A stretch of 64,000 bases of DNA from Dichomitus squalens LYAD-421 SS1. Lineage: Eukaryota > Basidiomycota > Agaricomycetes > Polyporales > Polyporaceae. Where the stretch lies: the NCBI RefSeq assembly GCF_000275845.1, contig NW_006766898.1, positions 71,183 through 135,182 on the forward strand, written 5' to 3'. Both the position numbers and the translations under genes were made by a program. Positions 22,712-34,329 of this stretch are shown here, one piece after another (position 1 is the stretch's first letter; the number at the start of each line of letters is the position of its first letter). The notes beneath the pieces were generated by a model that had not been told where the DNA came from, did not search any database, and saw only the letters and a list, made by a program, of their open reading frames with translations.

Positions 22712-24756
22712 ATGCATCGACCAGGTAACCGCCTGAGTTCCCGAGAGCCAGACGGTGTGTTTACATCGCGTGCAGGTCAACCTCCTCAGCGTCCGCCAAG
22801 TCTCGGTCCCAACCCTGCGCTCGGCGGACCATACCGCGGGCCCTATCCAGGATTTGGCATTCCCCAACGCAATGTCATGCCAGGATATCCCAGTCTACCC
22901 AATCAAAGGACAGTCGTGCCCCAACCTTCCCCCAACTTCCTCCAACAGCGCGGCCAGAGCAACTTCCCGTATACCGCGGGCACCCTCCAGCAACAACAAG
23001 CCCAGTCGCAATCCCAGCAGCAGCTCGCGTCCCAAGGTGCACTTCCGCATCCCGCTGCACACCAGCAACAGCAGCAAACGCAGAATCAGGGCTCGGGCGC
23101 CAACTCGACGTTACCACCGCACCTCGCGCAGAACGCGGCTCCAAGTAGCCTTGCGCCATCTGTGTCCTCTCAAAGTGAGCTTGGCCTCGACCCGAATGAC
23201 TTCCCGGCACTCGGTGCCGCACCTGCGAGCAGTACACCTGCAGCGACGAATGCGAACGCGACGAGCTATGCGAGCCAGGCGGGGACAGGAGCGGGCGGCA
23301 ACGGGGCTCAGGCGGGGAGCGGGCTGGGCGCGAATCAGCAGCGAGAGTTGACGGCGGAGGATTTCCCTGCATTAGGTGGGCAGAGCCAGACGACCCAGCA
23401 ACAGACAGTGGCATCGCAGCAAACCCCCGCAGACGGCCATCCTCCAGGGTTGAACGGCTTCCAGCAATCCGCGGACCCGCAACAACGACAGAGTCTGCTA
23501 GGATCTCTAACGGCAGGGGCGCAACAGCAGTCTCAGCAGCAGCCGGGCTTGTTGAATTTAGGGCAGCAGGCGAGGAATGTGCATCCCGGGTTCCAGTCAG
23601 ATGCGGACAAGCAGCGGGTGCGTACGGTCTTTGACATCGTCCTCTCCATAGCGGTCTTATGAGATGTAGAATTTCGGATTGAAGAATAATCATGCGGGCG
23701 CAGCGGCAGCATGGAATTCACCGAATGTCAATCCGAGTGCGCAGCAGCCGGGCTCGTTCCCGAATGGCCAGCAAAACCATACACAGGCACAGGCTTCCTC
23801 GCAGCAGCCGCCACAACCGCCAACACAACAGCACTTGAACGCACCTCCAGGTGTCCCGCCCCCTCCTTCCTTCCCGCAGCAGCCTACGCCCGCGCAGCAG
23901 ACACCTTACATTGCGAACGGCACTGTTGCCGACACCCCACACCATCCATCGCAAGGACCTGCGCACGCAAGCGCAGTACCGCAAACACCCGCACAGCAAG
24001 TACTCATGTCGCCTGCAGATCGATGGGGTCTCCTTGGGTTACTTGCGCTGATCAAGAGCGCGGACCCCGACCAGAGTCTACTAGCAATAGGCACGGATCT
24101 TGGGACGATGGGGCTGGACATGCAGAATCCTGGGTAAGCTCTGCAGTGTATTCCCCACTGTATCTGTCCCTTACCACTTTGCGGCTCAGAAGCCTGTACT
24201 CCACGTTCATCACTCCATGGGCAGACTCGTCCGCTGCGCATACGGTCGAGCCGGACTTCCACCTACCAGCGTGCTATAATGTTCAGCCGCCCCCGCCAGG
24301 ACCCAACAAGGCGGCCGCGTTCAGCGATGAGACACTCTTCTTCATGTTCTACTCATCTCCTAGAGACGCGCTTCAGGAGATCGCTGCGCAGGAGCTGTAA
24401 GTCGGACGCACTTTTCCCTTTGGCGCCTTCTAACCGAACACCCATACTGCAGGTTCAATCGCAATTGGCGGTACCACAAGGATCTGCGTCTCTGGATCAC
24501 GAAGGAGAGCGGCACGCAGCCCTCGCAGAAAGTTCCTGGCGGCGAGCAGGGGAGGTACTCGTTCTGGGACCCCGAGATGTGGGAGAAGTCGCAGAAGGAG
24601 ATGACAGTGCTCTACTCGGATCTCGAGGAGAAACACCCTGTCTTCGCCCCAACCCAGACATTGCAGCTCAACGCAGGCGCGACGCAGTCCCACCCGACCC
24701 CGCAGCCGGCGCGCGTCGGGCAGGCCTTCCAGGGCATCAGCATGAGCGCGATGTGA
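22712..24756 (+). CDS. not2: CCR4-NOT complex subunit Not2
   Basis: About 609 residues from exons 22712-22724, 22776-23617, 23670-24133, 24190-24396 and 24453-24756 (the first intron is optional: reading through it keeps frame and adds 17 residues). The N-terminal half is Gln/Pro/Ser-rich and disordered, with two FPALG motifs (LDPNDFPALGA near 23190-23220; AEDFPALGG near 23355-23380) typical of CNOT2. After a hinge with the RWGLLGLLALIKSADPDQSLLAIGTDLGTMGLDM block, the C-terminal NOT box follows: YSTFITPWAD, FMFYSSPRD, LFNRNWRYHKDLRLWI, YSFWDPEMW. Not2 scaffolds the deadenylase complex that shortens mRNA poly(A) tails and represses transcripts. Assignment is very secure. Confidence 0.93.
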
Positions 24757-25407
24757 TTGGGATGCGCAACGACAAGCTACATAGCAAAACGCGCGAGTCC
24801 CATTCACATTATTCGCCTCAACGAGAATTCGGACAGAAACAGTTTCCTCCCCCATCCGGTTCGCCCTTGCCCGTATACTCCATCTGCCGTCGCTCCATCG
24901 TCTCTTCTGTTTCTCCGTGCCATTGCCACCGCTCCCCCTCTTGCCATCGTGTCGGTGCTGTTTCTCCGTTTCCCCATCATCGAGCTACCATACGCTTGTA
25001 TCTGTAAACCACTCTGTTTGAATCATATCACCCGTCTATTGGCTGTCCTCTATCATCGCTGCTCTGTTTGCCTGAATCGTAACAGGTTCCCACGTCTTTC
25101 ATCATGTACAGCTTCACAGTGCTTCAGGCTTCGAGCCTGAGGAGCCGACGGCTTCGCGTTGGATCTTGAAGGAAAGACAGGTACGTCCTGCTCTAGCTCT
25201 ATGTGAAGGAATCCATGAACTCGTTGCAGGCCTCAGATTCAGGTTCACGCTTTGAGACAGCTCTGCGATTACAACACTTCTGGGATATCTTGTACTTGGC
25301 ATTCGCGGATGCTGCAGCACTGCGATACGACGGCTACCGCAGCACCCAACTCGGACTAGGCTAAAAAATGTCTGTATTTCGTTGACTCTTCCTCACTATC
25401 TACCATC
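24757..25407. other. Intergenic, 3' flank of not2
   Basis: About 650 bp, pyrimidine-rich between 24840 and 25000. Only short frames. Contains the not2 3' UTR and the presumed promoter of the F-box paralogue 2. Confidence 0.5.
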
Positions 25408-27226
25408 ATGAATACGCACTCTGCACTCACAAACTTCGACATCATCAGTCTCATTCTCCGTCATTCCGACGTTCCGGATGGATACGCACCTCATGTTGGT
25501 CAATTGTCACTGGCACGAGCCGCTCGTGTCTGCGTCGCTTTCTACGAACCTGCCATTCGTCTACTATGGAGGTGTTTGTCCAACATCGTTCCTCTTCTAA
25601 GCCTGCTGCCTTCTTCGTTGATGAAGGTCAGGGAAGATGAGGAAGATAAGGAGGGGAAATATGACACCTATGTGAGTAAAGGTGCTCCTATACCATACTC
25701 TGCTGCTAGCCGTCGAGGCTCGTACTGCTCCGGGCATTCACTCAGCTCTAGCTACCGTGTCAGACGGGTAGCCTGCCTCTACAATCTGGAGTGTCCTCAG
25801 TCTGTTTGTTGACTTGACCTCGTTTAGATGCACCGTGCCCGAAGAGTGAGAGTATATGCAAAGGCGAGCGGAGTACGTGCAATATTTGGACTATAGCACT
25901 TACCAAGACCGAACGCGGCTTACGCCCCCTACATGGATCTACCTAACACATCTCACTCACTCACAACCCTTGCTTCCCAACTTGCGGTCGCTGTCCTTCT
26001 ATTTCTCATCTCCACTGTCCACAACCATGGTCCGCCCACTCCTCTCTCCCACCATCACTGACCTGGACATATACTGTGATGTGGAGGGAGACAATGACGA
26101 ATGGATCTGCTCCCTTCGCGTCCTCTTTCACGTGGTCTCTTCCGTTGCGACACATCTTACCTCGTTCGAACTCAGGGTCCCCCGCGTCAACATTCGTCTT
26201 CCATTAACTATCCTCTCTCCGTTCCAAAATCTCGAATACTTGCGTACTCTAGAGTGGTGCTTCCCCATTGACTCCGAAGCGCTGCGACCACTGCTATGTG
26301 ACAAGAACAGTATAGAGATCGGGGGCTCTCTGGGGGATCGAGGGCAATCCAACGCAGCGAGATTGAGTCAAGGGATACGGAATCGAGTTGGGCACCGCAG
26401 CCACTCATTCACCCTCAGCCGCATAGACGATGTCAACCTGCGTGATTTCTTCTCATCCCAGTATCTACGGGAACTAACAGTCGCGCGGCAACCCTGGACA
26501 AGCGTACGAGAGAACTCCATCCTCGCCACAGCACTCGCACGCTGCTTTCCGTGCCTTCAGGTCTTGGAATGGTCCTTCCTCGGCCTCCCAATGACGTCGC
26601 ATCCTGTACCGCAGGAGGGAAGCTATGTGGAGCAGTCAATCCGGCCTCTCATGAAGCTGCGCAACCTGTTGTCGCTCACCGTGCATGCGACCAATGTACC
26701 TCAGGTCACAGAGGCAGAATTAGTGTCGATGGCGGACGCTTGGCCACTGCTCACCACATTGCGCATACTTGAAACACCCGCCGTCGGTCCAGGAGATGCG
26801 GAACCGGGCCCTGCCGCCTTGGTCGCCCTTGCATCACGGTGTCCAAACCTGGAGGTGCTGCAGCTTCGTTCGTGTTATATTCCCAAGTCTGTGTTTTCGC
26901 GGTTGACCGAGTACCCTGTGTTCGACCATCCGCTGAAAACCGTGTTCTTCTCGACCTTCCGCACAGATGACTACCAGTACGCGGCATTACTCTTCGACCG
27001 TCTCTTCCCTCACCTGGACTTCGAACCCCAAACGCCGACAGATGGCCCAGCTAACACACTGCCCGGGTATTCCCCGCATCCTTCCTGGGTGCAGTTGTGT
27101 GCGGGAGTACGGGCTCTCCAGATGGCGAGGCGGTACCATGAAGAACGCCCTGGCATCTCTCCGAGGCAGCCTGACGGAAATGCTCCCGCTGGACGAAGTG
27201 CATCTGGGACCGTGCCTGATGACTAG
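25408..27226 (+). CDS. F-box/leucine-rich-type protein, paralogue 2 (splice site displaced or broken)
   Basis: Exon 1 (25408-25671, 88 codons) encodes an F-box-like start (ISLILRHSDVP, LARAARVCVAFYEPAIRLLW). Exon 2 carries leucine-rich segments to a stop at 27226 (WIYLTHLTHSQPLLPNLRSL, then LRELTVARQPW and ARCFPCLQVLEW). The ancestral-looking acceptor TTTAG at 25823-25827 now leads to a frameshift and an in-frame TGA: the paralogue at 34330 has PEEW here and this gene reads PEE then TGA at 25847-25849. An AG at 25851-25852 would rejoin the frame exactly (tat atg caa) and yield about 545 residues. So it is either a functional gene with a shifted acceptor or a young pseudogene. Target unknown; role as a ubiquitin-ligase adaptor is by family only. 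Confidence 0.6.
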
Positions 27227-27323
27227 GAGACCGCGGACGCGAGTGCGCGAGAGTGTGGCTATCCAGATTCAGAAACAGGCAAGTATACCCCATGCTATTC
27301 AGTCGCTCACATTGGAGAGATTG

Positions 27324-27830
27324 CTAACGCGGTCGACTTGAAGCAGTGGGGGTTCGATCGTTATTCGGCTTAGCTTGCGATTGGTTATGGGATTCGATAA
27401 CTACATCATGAAGGAGCTCGTTGAGCTCGTTGACGAGCGTAAGTGATATTGACCTCTCCATTGATGCCCGTGACTTACAAACATCTACGGTGGGTAGGTG
27501 TCGGGAGGATGCCCTGATTATATTTCTGTTCAAGCGACTGGGATGAATGAAATGAATAGCATTGTGCAGCCAACCTTCCACGTTGTATATAGTTATTCCC
27601 AGGTTCTTTGGTAGTAAGGTCCTCCACGCCCGCATCGCATGTTGGAAGTACGTAGAACTATCTGAGAGGTGAAAAGCACCATGCCGCGCGATACTCGGGA
27701 CTAGCCTGATGAAGGCACCAGAGTATAGGCTCCCATTGAGAGGAAGTTGAGGGAAAGGGACCGCTGGAAAGTTGTCCAGTAAGATAACATGACGCATAGA
27801 CGATTGCGCCACGCCACAAAGGACTTGCAA
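27324..27830 (-). CDS. Possible hypothetical ORF or gene remnant
   Basis: An uninterrupted 168-codon frame with protein-like composition: a leucine-rich stretch MRHVILLDNFPAVPFPQLPL followed by AFIRLVPSIARHGAFHLS and ending VNELNELLHDVVIES. It could be a leftover of the leucine-rich half of another F-box-type gene. No splice-linked exons or clear start context found, and chance cannot be excluded. Confidence 0.2.
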   Translation of the reverse strand: MQVLCGVAQSSMRHVILLDNFPAVPFPQLPLNGSLYSGAFIRLVPSIARHGAFHLSDSSTYFQHAMRAWRTLLPKNLGITIYNVEGWLHNAIHFIHPSRLNRNIIRASSRHLPTVDVCKSRASMERSISLTLVNELNELLHDVVIESHNQSQAKPNNDRTPTASSRPR

Positions 27831-28514
27831 TTGAGGACTCCGAGGAGCGTTTGCATGACTGCGGGCTAGCTACCCGCCAACGCCTGCTCTGTCATGAGGA
27901 CAGTGAAGAGCACCTTGTACAGTCGGAACATAAATCAGGTGTCTCGCACGCGTTCGGCCACATGTGGAGGACTTACTGCTTGTAGCTACCGCGAACGAGA
28001 ATCCCGCGGGCCGCGTCTGGGGTAATCACGCAAGGTCAATCGTCCATGGCGGCAATAAGGAAATGGTGCGACGATGCAGGAGCATTCGTTCGTCGTCAGC
28101 TATACGCGTGACAGACCGGAGCATTAGCAGGAGATACCAATATAGCTCATGCAGGCCTAGACTCTAGCAGGAAGTGTAAGTATGAGTGGAGACAGCGGCC
28201 TGAGCTGCCATGCGCAGCGACATTGTGGCAAGTGGGGACAGTGTTTGGGGTCCTCGTAGTCAGAGCACCGCCAAAGTGCTGTCTGTCCACCTGTACATAC
28301 TCCTAGACTCGTGCGGTTCAATGTGCATTCGGCGCAGCCAACTACCTCCATGCGTATACCAAGCGCGCACACATCTACCTGTCCGTGGCCACATTTGCCC
28401 AGTGCAGGATTCCTTCTGAGCATGGGGAAAGGAGCACGGGGACCCTGGACAGTGGTCGGAAATGGCGAGCACAAGACGTGGCGGATATAGGCCCCCGACG
28501 TCATTCGAGCGTAG

Positions 28515-28523
28515 TTATATAAA
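28515..28523 (+). promoter_or_regulatory. TATA box of the short-chain dehydrogenase
   Basis: TTATATAAA about 90 bp upstream of the chosen start at 28612. It supports that start over the longer in-frame ATG at 28462, which lies upstream of the TATA. Confidence 0.5.
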
Positions 28524-28611
28524 TGATCATAGGACGTCCGTGGACGCAGCTTACTCTCCTGTCTACTTTCCAGATACTTCCTCTCTCTTTTCCTCCGGTC
28601 GTATTTATACC

Positions 28612-30048
28612 ATGGTCCTCACCTCTGCCAACTCGAGTCGCAGACCTTCACCACTGCGCCCTAATTCCTACGACCCCCTCACGCCGATGGACGACGAAGT
28701 GCATCCCGTCATCCACGAAGGCCGCGTTGCAGTCATCACCGGTGCCGGCAGTGGCATCGGGCGTGCGGCCGCAATAGAGCTCGCAAAGTGAGACCTTCGC
28801 CGATCTCTGCACTTGACCGATATACTCACTCTGTGCAGGATCGGGCTCAAGATCGCTATTGCAGACGTAGACGAGCAGGGCCTGAATGGGACCGCGAAGG
28901 AGGTCGCGCAGATCGTCGGCCAGCAAAACCTCATCGCGCTCCCGACGGACGTGACCAAGTTGGAGCAGGTCGAGCGGCTGCGCGATAGAGTGTACGAGGC
29001 GTGGGGCGAGGTGAGCTAGCTCGCTTCTAGCTCTCTGACCGCGCACCAGTCGTTTCGTCACTTCCCTTCCCTTTCCCTACCCATCATTTCTGTGATGTCG
29101 CGTTCCATCCACGGGCGAGGGTAGAAGGGGCGGTATGCGGCGAGCGGCGATAACCTCACACGGCTCTCGTGCAGGTTGGTGTGCTCATGAACAATGCCGC
29201 CGTCTCGGCGAAGGGCACGTCGTGGGACGGCCTCGAGAACTGGCACAAGGTCTTCGATGTGAACCTGTTTGGGTGCGTGCCTGGACAACTTCCTCCGCCT
29301 TCGGGCAATGACCTGACACTTACGGTTTTGACTCTCCACGCGGGTTTTAGCGTACTGAATGTCCAGCACACGTTCGTACCGAGCATGCTGCACCAAGAGA
29401 ACCCGGCAGTGATCATCAACACGGGGTCTAAGCAAGGCATCACAAACCCGCCGTAAGCCGTATTTCTGGATCCTTGATTATACCCACGCTGATCGTCGTG
29501 GATACAACAGCGGAAACCCCGCGTACAACGCCACCAAGGCCGCTGTCAAATCTCTGACCGAGAGTCTCGCCCACGAGCTCCGAGAAACGACGAAGGCTAA
29601 CCTTACGGCCCATCTGCTCATGCGCGTTACCCTTTTACACTCCCTAATCGCGAACACTGGGCTGATAGTGCTATCTTATAGCCCCGGATGGACGTGGACT
29701 GGAATGACCGGAGCCAACTCCGGCAAGGAGAAGCCCCCGGGCGCGTGGACCGCGCAGGAGACCGTGCTTTACATGGTACGTCCCTTCCAGTCCTTCGCGC
29801 TTCCCCGCGCGGCACGTCAGGCATGAGCGTATTTATATCCGTCCACATCCGCAGCTCGACAAGGTTCGACAAGGCAAGTTCTACATCCTGTGCCCCGACA
29901 ACGAGACGCGCCGCGAGGTCGACCAGCTGCGGATCATGTGGGGCGCGGGCGACGTCGCCGAGGGCCGTCCAGCGCTCTCCCGCTGGCACCGCGATTACAA
30001 GGCGCTCTTCGAGGAGTACATCCGCGACGGGCTCGCCCAGCTCGACTA
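28612..30048 (+). CDS. Short-chain dehydrogenase/reductase
   Basis: Classical SDR oxidoreductase, NAD(P)-dependent. Reads through about seven short exons: cofactor-binding VAVITGAGSGIGRAAAIELAK (TGxxxGxG) split at 28787, IADVDEQGLNGTAKE, the NNAAVS motif (NNAG variant) near 29190, FDVNLFG, VIINTGSKQG with the catalytic Ser, and the active-site pair YNATK (YxxxK) near 29523-29540, followed by PGWTWTGMTG. The C terminus ends RDGLAQLD at 30048. The N terminus has about 40 Ser/Pro-rich residues before the Rossmann fold. Substrate not predictable: SDRs of this kind act on sugars, polyols, steroids or aldehydes. The neighbouring permease is convergent and need not be related. Confidence 0.85.
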
Positions 30049-30477
30049 GGCGCAAAGGGTGCTGCGGAGGAGATGGTTGTATACGCGCGGGCATGTGGGG
30101 AGAGCTCGAAGGTCTTGAAAAGTGGAATCCGATAGATGTACAACATGTTCCTGCATAGGAGGGTGGATCGTAGTGCTTTGCTTTGTTGATGTACTTGCTG
30201 TCTCACCAAACAATTGTCAAACACTCGAGTAGTGGCTTGGCTTTAGCGCTTCTCGTATATCACGCTCTGTTTGGCACGTAATGGAGGTCGTACGGAGAGC
30301 ATGCAGGCTGCTATTACAAGGTGTGAACCGACCCAATGATACGCTCTTATTCTGAACGCTGTGTGTCTTGGCCTGATGGCTAGGCGAACGTCAACAGCAG
30401 CCGACTGCTACAAGCACTGAAGTCCTGATGGCTAACCTCCCCCACCGCCACTCATTCACTGACAGCTATCCTGACAG
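30049..30477. other. Intergenic between convergent genes
   Basis: About 430 bp of 3' flank shared by the dehydrogenase and the permease. No further gene seen. Confidence 0.5.
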
Positions 30478-32673
30478 TTATCCTACGGCAGCTGCTGAGC
30501 TTTCGCAGTGCACAGAGCTGTTCAATAATGAGATGATATTGTCCTTACCTCGTGTCGCATCAATGTTTGGTAGCGGCCCAACGAACCACTTCCTCGCCGA
30601 CAGGACCCAAGAGCTCGCAGCGAAAATGAAGACCGCCAGCACGATGACCGACGCATAATCTGATAGGGTGGCGCTGAGTTCGATGCTGCACTATGGACGA
30701 ATTAGGACCCGACTTACTCATTTCCACTGCATTCGTCGTCTGACTTGCAGGGAAGCAAAGGAGGACCACAACGAAGCTGACCCACGCGACCGCGATGGTG
30801 CCTATCGGCATGAACCATCGTCCGAGAGCGAACGGCCCTGGGACGAGCTTATCCCGGCCTGAAGTTATCCTCAGGAAGATTGGCGCTGCGTACGACGTGT
30901 ACAGTCCTATCACGGATGCTCTGGAGTGACGAATATTGAGACGACGGCTCCTTAAATCACCACGCGAGGATGCAAGAACGACAGACGTACCCAGCAAGAG
31001 AAGAGAACGCAGTGGCAGAGAACCCGAGCAACCCGCAGAACGCCGACAGGACGACCACCAACCAAACGGCGTTGACCGGAGTTTGAGTGTGCGGGTTCAT
31101 CCTTTTCCACCATCGCGATCCAGGAAGCGCGTTGTCCCGTGCGAAGGCGAACACGACGCGCGATGCGTCCACGCCTTGTGCCGCGCCGCATAGAAACTAT
31201 ACCCCAATTAGTCACGCAGTCTACATCTCACTGGCACCACATGATCAAAGACGCGCCTGTGAGGCAAGAGTGAAGCTCCACACCGCAAGCATCCCCCGTT
31301 TTCCCAGGACGTCCAAGAGTATCTGGCCCATCGGGAGCGCGAGCTTCGTCTCGAGGAGCGCGGGCACTGACGCCAGCGCGAACGACGCGCAGATGAGGTA
31401 TATCCAACCCAGTCCTCCGACTGCCGCGACGGAGGCAAGGATCGCAATGGGTGCTGTGCGTGCTGCGCCTGAGATCTCTTCGGATATATGCGCCGCGGAG
31501 TCATCTGCGCAAAAAGAGCCCAATGAGCTTGATTCTCGCATCACGACTAGGGCGAATTGCTGGCACTTACAGCCTGTTAAGGACCACATGGGAGCGGCGA
31601 AAGAGAGGAGGAAGGCCCAGCCATCTGTCTCCAGTTGAGTACGAATCTGCAGAGATAAATCAAATGGACCATACTGTTCTTCCAGCCTGTGTTATTCTCG
31701 AACAACCCAAAGGCGGTCTCTGTAGACACCTTGTTGTCTCCTGAGCAGACGAGCAAGGCTATGATAGCTCCGATAGTTGCGGCCACTGACATGTATCGTT
31801 GATTGGTTATTCTCAGAACCGCGAGGGACTTTATGCTGCACTTACTAGTCAGAAAGCCGTAAAATAAGTTCAGTCTTGCGAGTATGCGAGTTGCCGAAGA
31901 ACATATGAAGCCGTGGATCACCAAGATGGCGAGGAGGATCCCATAGGTTGGCCCTGCACCCAGAGTGACGGAGCCATCCGTACCCACAGCCACAGCGGTT
32001 GTGATCATCTGTGCTCTGCCTCTCTGTCAACACATTATATTTTCCACGCAAGCCGAACTACGTACACTGTGTAGTCAATCGAACACACAAGGGTGACCTG
32101 GCCGGTGACGTTCGCCCATCCGGTAATCCAGCTAGCTAAGGCTGAGTACCGTTCGGGTGCCAACTTTGCTGAGAAGTAGTACAATCCGGCACTGGTGCTG
32201 CCGCAGGGGAGAATCAGAGTCTGTATGTGCGCTTCATCTGCTAATGACTTACGGCATTGAAGACGCCAGCTCGGCCATTGATGCCGCGACGCACATGATG
32301 AACATGCACGGAATGAACCAGCCCCAGACCATGCCTACGTGGCCTCCTAAGAACGACAGAATTGGTGACTTAGTCTATCGCCACATGGAATCATGAAGCG
32401 GTGATCACACCTGAAGGGAGTCCAAAGGAAAGAGTGGAACTAACGCCTCCATTGACGGCCATGATGGAAAAGGCAAAGGCGATGGTTTCGAGCAGCTATG
32501 CAAGGTCAATAGAAGCATGGAGGCCGTATAAAATGACTGACCGAAAATTCCCGCTTGAATTCGCCCTTGTATCCTAGCTCTGCCAAACGGATGTCGTCTG
32601 AATCGATGACCTGAACGACAATCTCCTTCACCTCGGATTTGTCCAGCTTCTCGATCGAAGGTGCAGGAGCCAT
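30478..32673 (-). CDS. Amino-acid/GABA-type permease (APC superfamily)
   Basis: Polytopic plasma-membrane transporter expected to have about 12 helices. Start MAPAPSIEKLDKSEVKE at 32673; residues LAELGYKGEFKREFS precede TM1 (IAFAFSIMAVNGGVSST), the APC signature region. Later exons give WFIPCMFIMCVAASMAELASS, GLYYFSAKLAP and WAFLLSFAAPMWSLTGYDSAAHISEE with the conserved SEE segment. These are followed by FLCGAAQGVDASRVVFAFARDNALPGS, TPVNAVWLVVVLSAF and SARKWFVGPLPNI, as in fungal GABA/choline-type permeases. The intron at 31197-31256 would use GC-AG ends (see findings). Imports an amino acid, GABA or choline; substrate not fixed by sequence. The last exon runs to TAA at 30478-30480. Confidence 0.85.
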
Positions 32674-33157
32674 GATGTTGGCAGGACAAGAACTCCTCGA
32701 AGCTCTCCGCTCAGATTGGGCGGCCACTGCTGAGCGGGAGTCGTGGGATCACAGGGCGGTCACCTGCTATCAAGATAGCGAGGGAAACGTCTTGTGCTGG
32801 CGTTGATTTGTTTGGGGAATCGGTGTCCATGATACCTATGGGCCCCACGGGAAGGTGCCCCGGAGGTACATGCACTAGGAGCTCCGCATTGTTCAGCACA
32901 TTTGCTAGATGACACAGCAGCGCGTAGTACAGTTTAGTGCACTTATCCACGAGACGCTGCCTCCAAGCAGCTGAGCATAGTGGAACGATGACTCCTCAGT
33001 CAGTCGTGAGAGAGGTCAATAGATTGTGCATACGAACAGATGGGATGGTGGGAGAAGAACAATTGCGTACAGTCCATGCGACGCATGATCTTCGAGCGCT
33101 CTTCCTTCCCCATTGGGGCTGCAGCCGCCACGCGGCATGAGGCTATGAGCCTTACAG
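32674..33157. other. Intergenic upstream of permease
   Basis: About 480 bp. Presumed permease promoter, up to the left TA of the inverted-repeat element. Only short frames. Confidence 0.45.
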
Positions 33158-33159
33158 TA

Positions 33160-33867
33160 CTGCGCCTTGCATAGGTCCGTGAACGCGCGGATTTTTTTCT
33201 CTCCGGCGTCTACACTACCCGACCTGCCTAAACAGGCCATATTAGCCTACAGACAGGACTAGTCCATGACAGGGCGTCAGGGCGTCACCGAAGGGGCGTT
33301 GGTTGGTTGAGGTAGATGAGGTATGGATATGGGTGCCCGGGTACTTTCATGTCTGTATTTCAGCCCCTTTTAGTCCTCCCTGGGGATCCTGTACCTTGAT
33401 TTGATTGGGAGATACCATGGTCAAGGTGCAGTTGACATGCTTGAGTCAGTGCAGAGGCTTCGACATGCCTTGTGACACATTCTCGACGTGTCTCATCAAC
33501 GATATGCACATAAAGCGCTCAGGCACTTAGTACTTAGGAGCGACTCGAATCTGACCGCACACAATATCACTAGTCATGTGTTCATTGGAAAGGGCCCAAT
33601 TCACTCAGGCTTCTCGTGCAGTGACTGTGCTGCCCCTCACGCAAGCGATCTCGCACACCGTAGAAACTGGATGACTCAGAGTATAGCCGAGTCTACTGGA
33701 TTCATGACATGCTCACTTTCCAAGCTTCAGGTTGGGAATGCCGGTGCCAGCCCAGCGAGCGGACTCAGCGGGGAGCTCTGCCATGACCGTGATGTGGCCT
33801 GTTTAGGCAGGTCGGGTAGTGTAGACGCCGGAGAGAAAAAAAATTCACGGTCTTATGCAAGGCGCAG
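33160..33867. mobile_element. TA-flanked inverted-repeat element (MITE-like, about 708 bp)
   Basis: Long terminal inverted repeats of about 75-80 bp: left 33160-33239 and right 33795-33867 as reverse complement. They share CTGCGCCTTGCATA, a run of T, then TCTCTCCGGCGTCTACACTA and the CCCGACCTGCCTAAACAGGCC end. The left arm carries about 7 extra bases before the T run. Both outer ends are bordered by TA (33158-33159 and 33868-33869), as expected for Tc1/mariner-like insertion into TA. The roughly 555 bp between the arms has no transposase or other recognised gene. Reading frames that include the arms are artefacts of the element. Confidence 0.7.
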
Positions 33868-33869
33868 TA

Positions 33870-34329
33870 TCTTCAAATTTTGCAAAGCACTTGTTGGGTC
33901 GCCCCCTCCCACTACTCGAACCTATAGTTCTAGTCTCAGCTGCAACCGACTGCTTGATGGCACCTTTTGGCACCGACTACCAAGAATTGGAGTATGGCAT
34001 TGTATGAGAAATCCACGTCTGCGAAGTGAACATTCAAAGCACGGTGTCAGGTTAGGGTAAGGTCCATCATCATCCACAATAGTGAGTCTTTTAACCCCTC
34101 CCTGGCATCGCGTCTTCGTACTGATCAAGGCTCGCCAGGACTGTCCTGTCTAGCGTTGCCGGTGCCTCAGAATCCTTTCCTACCGCAGCAATATACGCAT
34201 GCGCTGCGTTGCATCCAAGAATAAGAATAAGAACAGTACATGCTCACGCTGCGTACAATAGCTACCGCAGCACCATGTCATGTCTATAAACCACTTCCCC
34301 TGTTTCGAGATCTTTCACACTTAACAATC
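33870..34329. other. Intergenic upstream of F-box paralogue 3
   Basis: About 460 bp with no gene recognised; presumed promoter of the next gene (a TATAAA lies near 34285). Confidence 0.4.

Larger units (their letters stand above)
27227..28611. other. Intergenic, one weak reverse-strand frame
   Basis: About 1.4 kb between the F-box gene and the dehydrogenase. Holds a 168-codon minus-strand frame (27324-27830) of uncertain status, listed separately. The rest shows no gene. Confidence 0.4.

Noticed and set aside
22875..23693. Minus-strand frame of 272 codons
   Set aside because: Antisense to the Gln-rich part of not2.
33016..34060. Two similar frames containing CLGRSGSVDAGEKK
   Set aside because: They are the two arms of the inverted-repeat element read in opposite directions, not genes.
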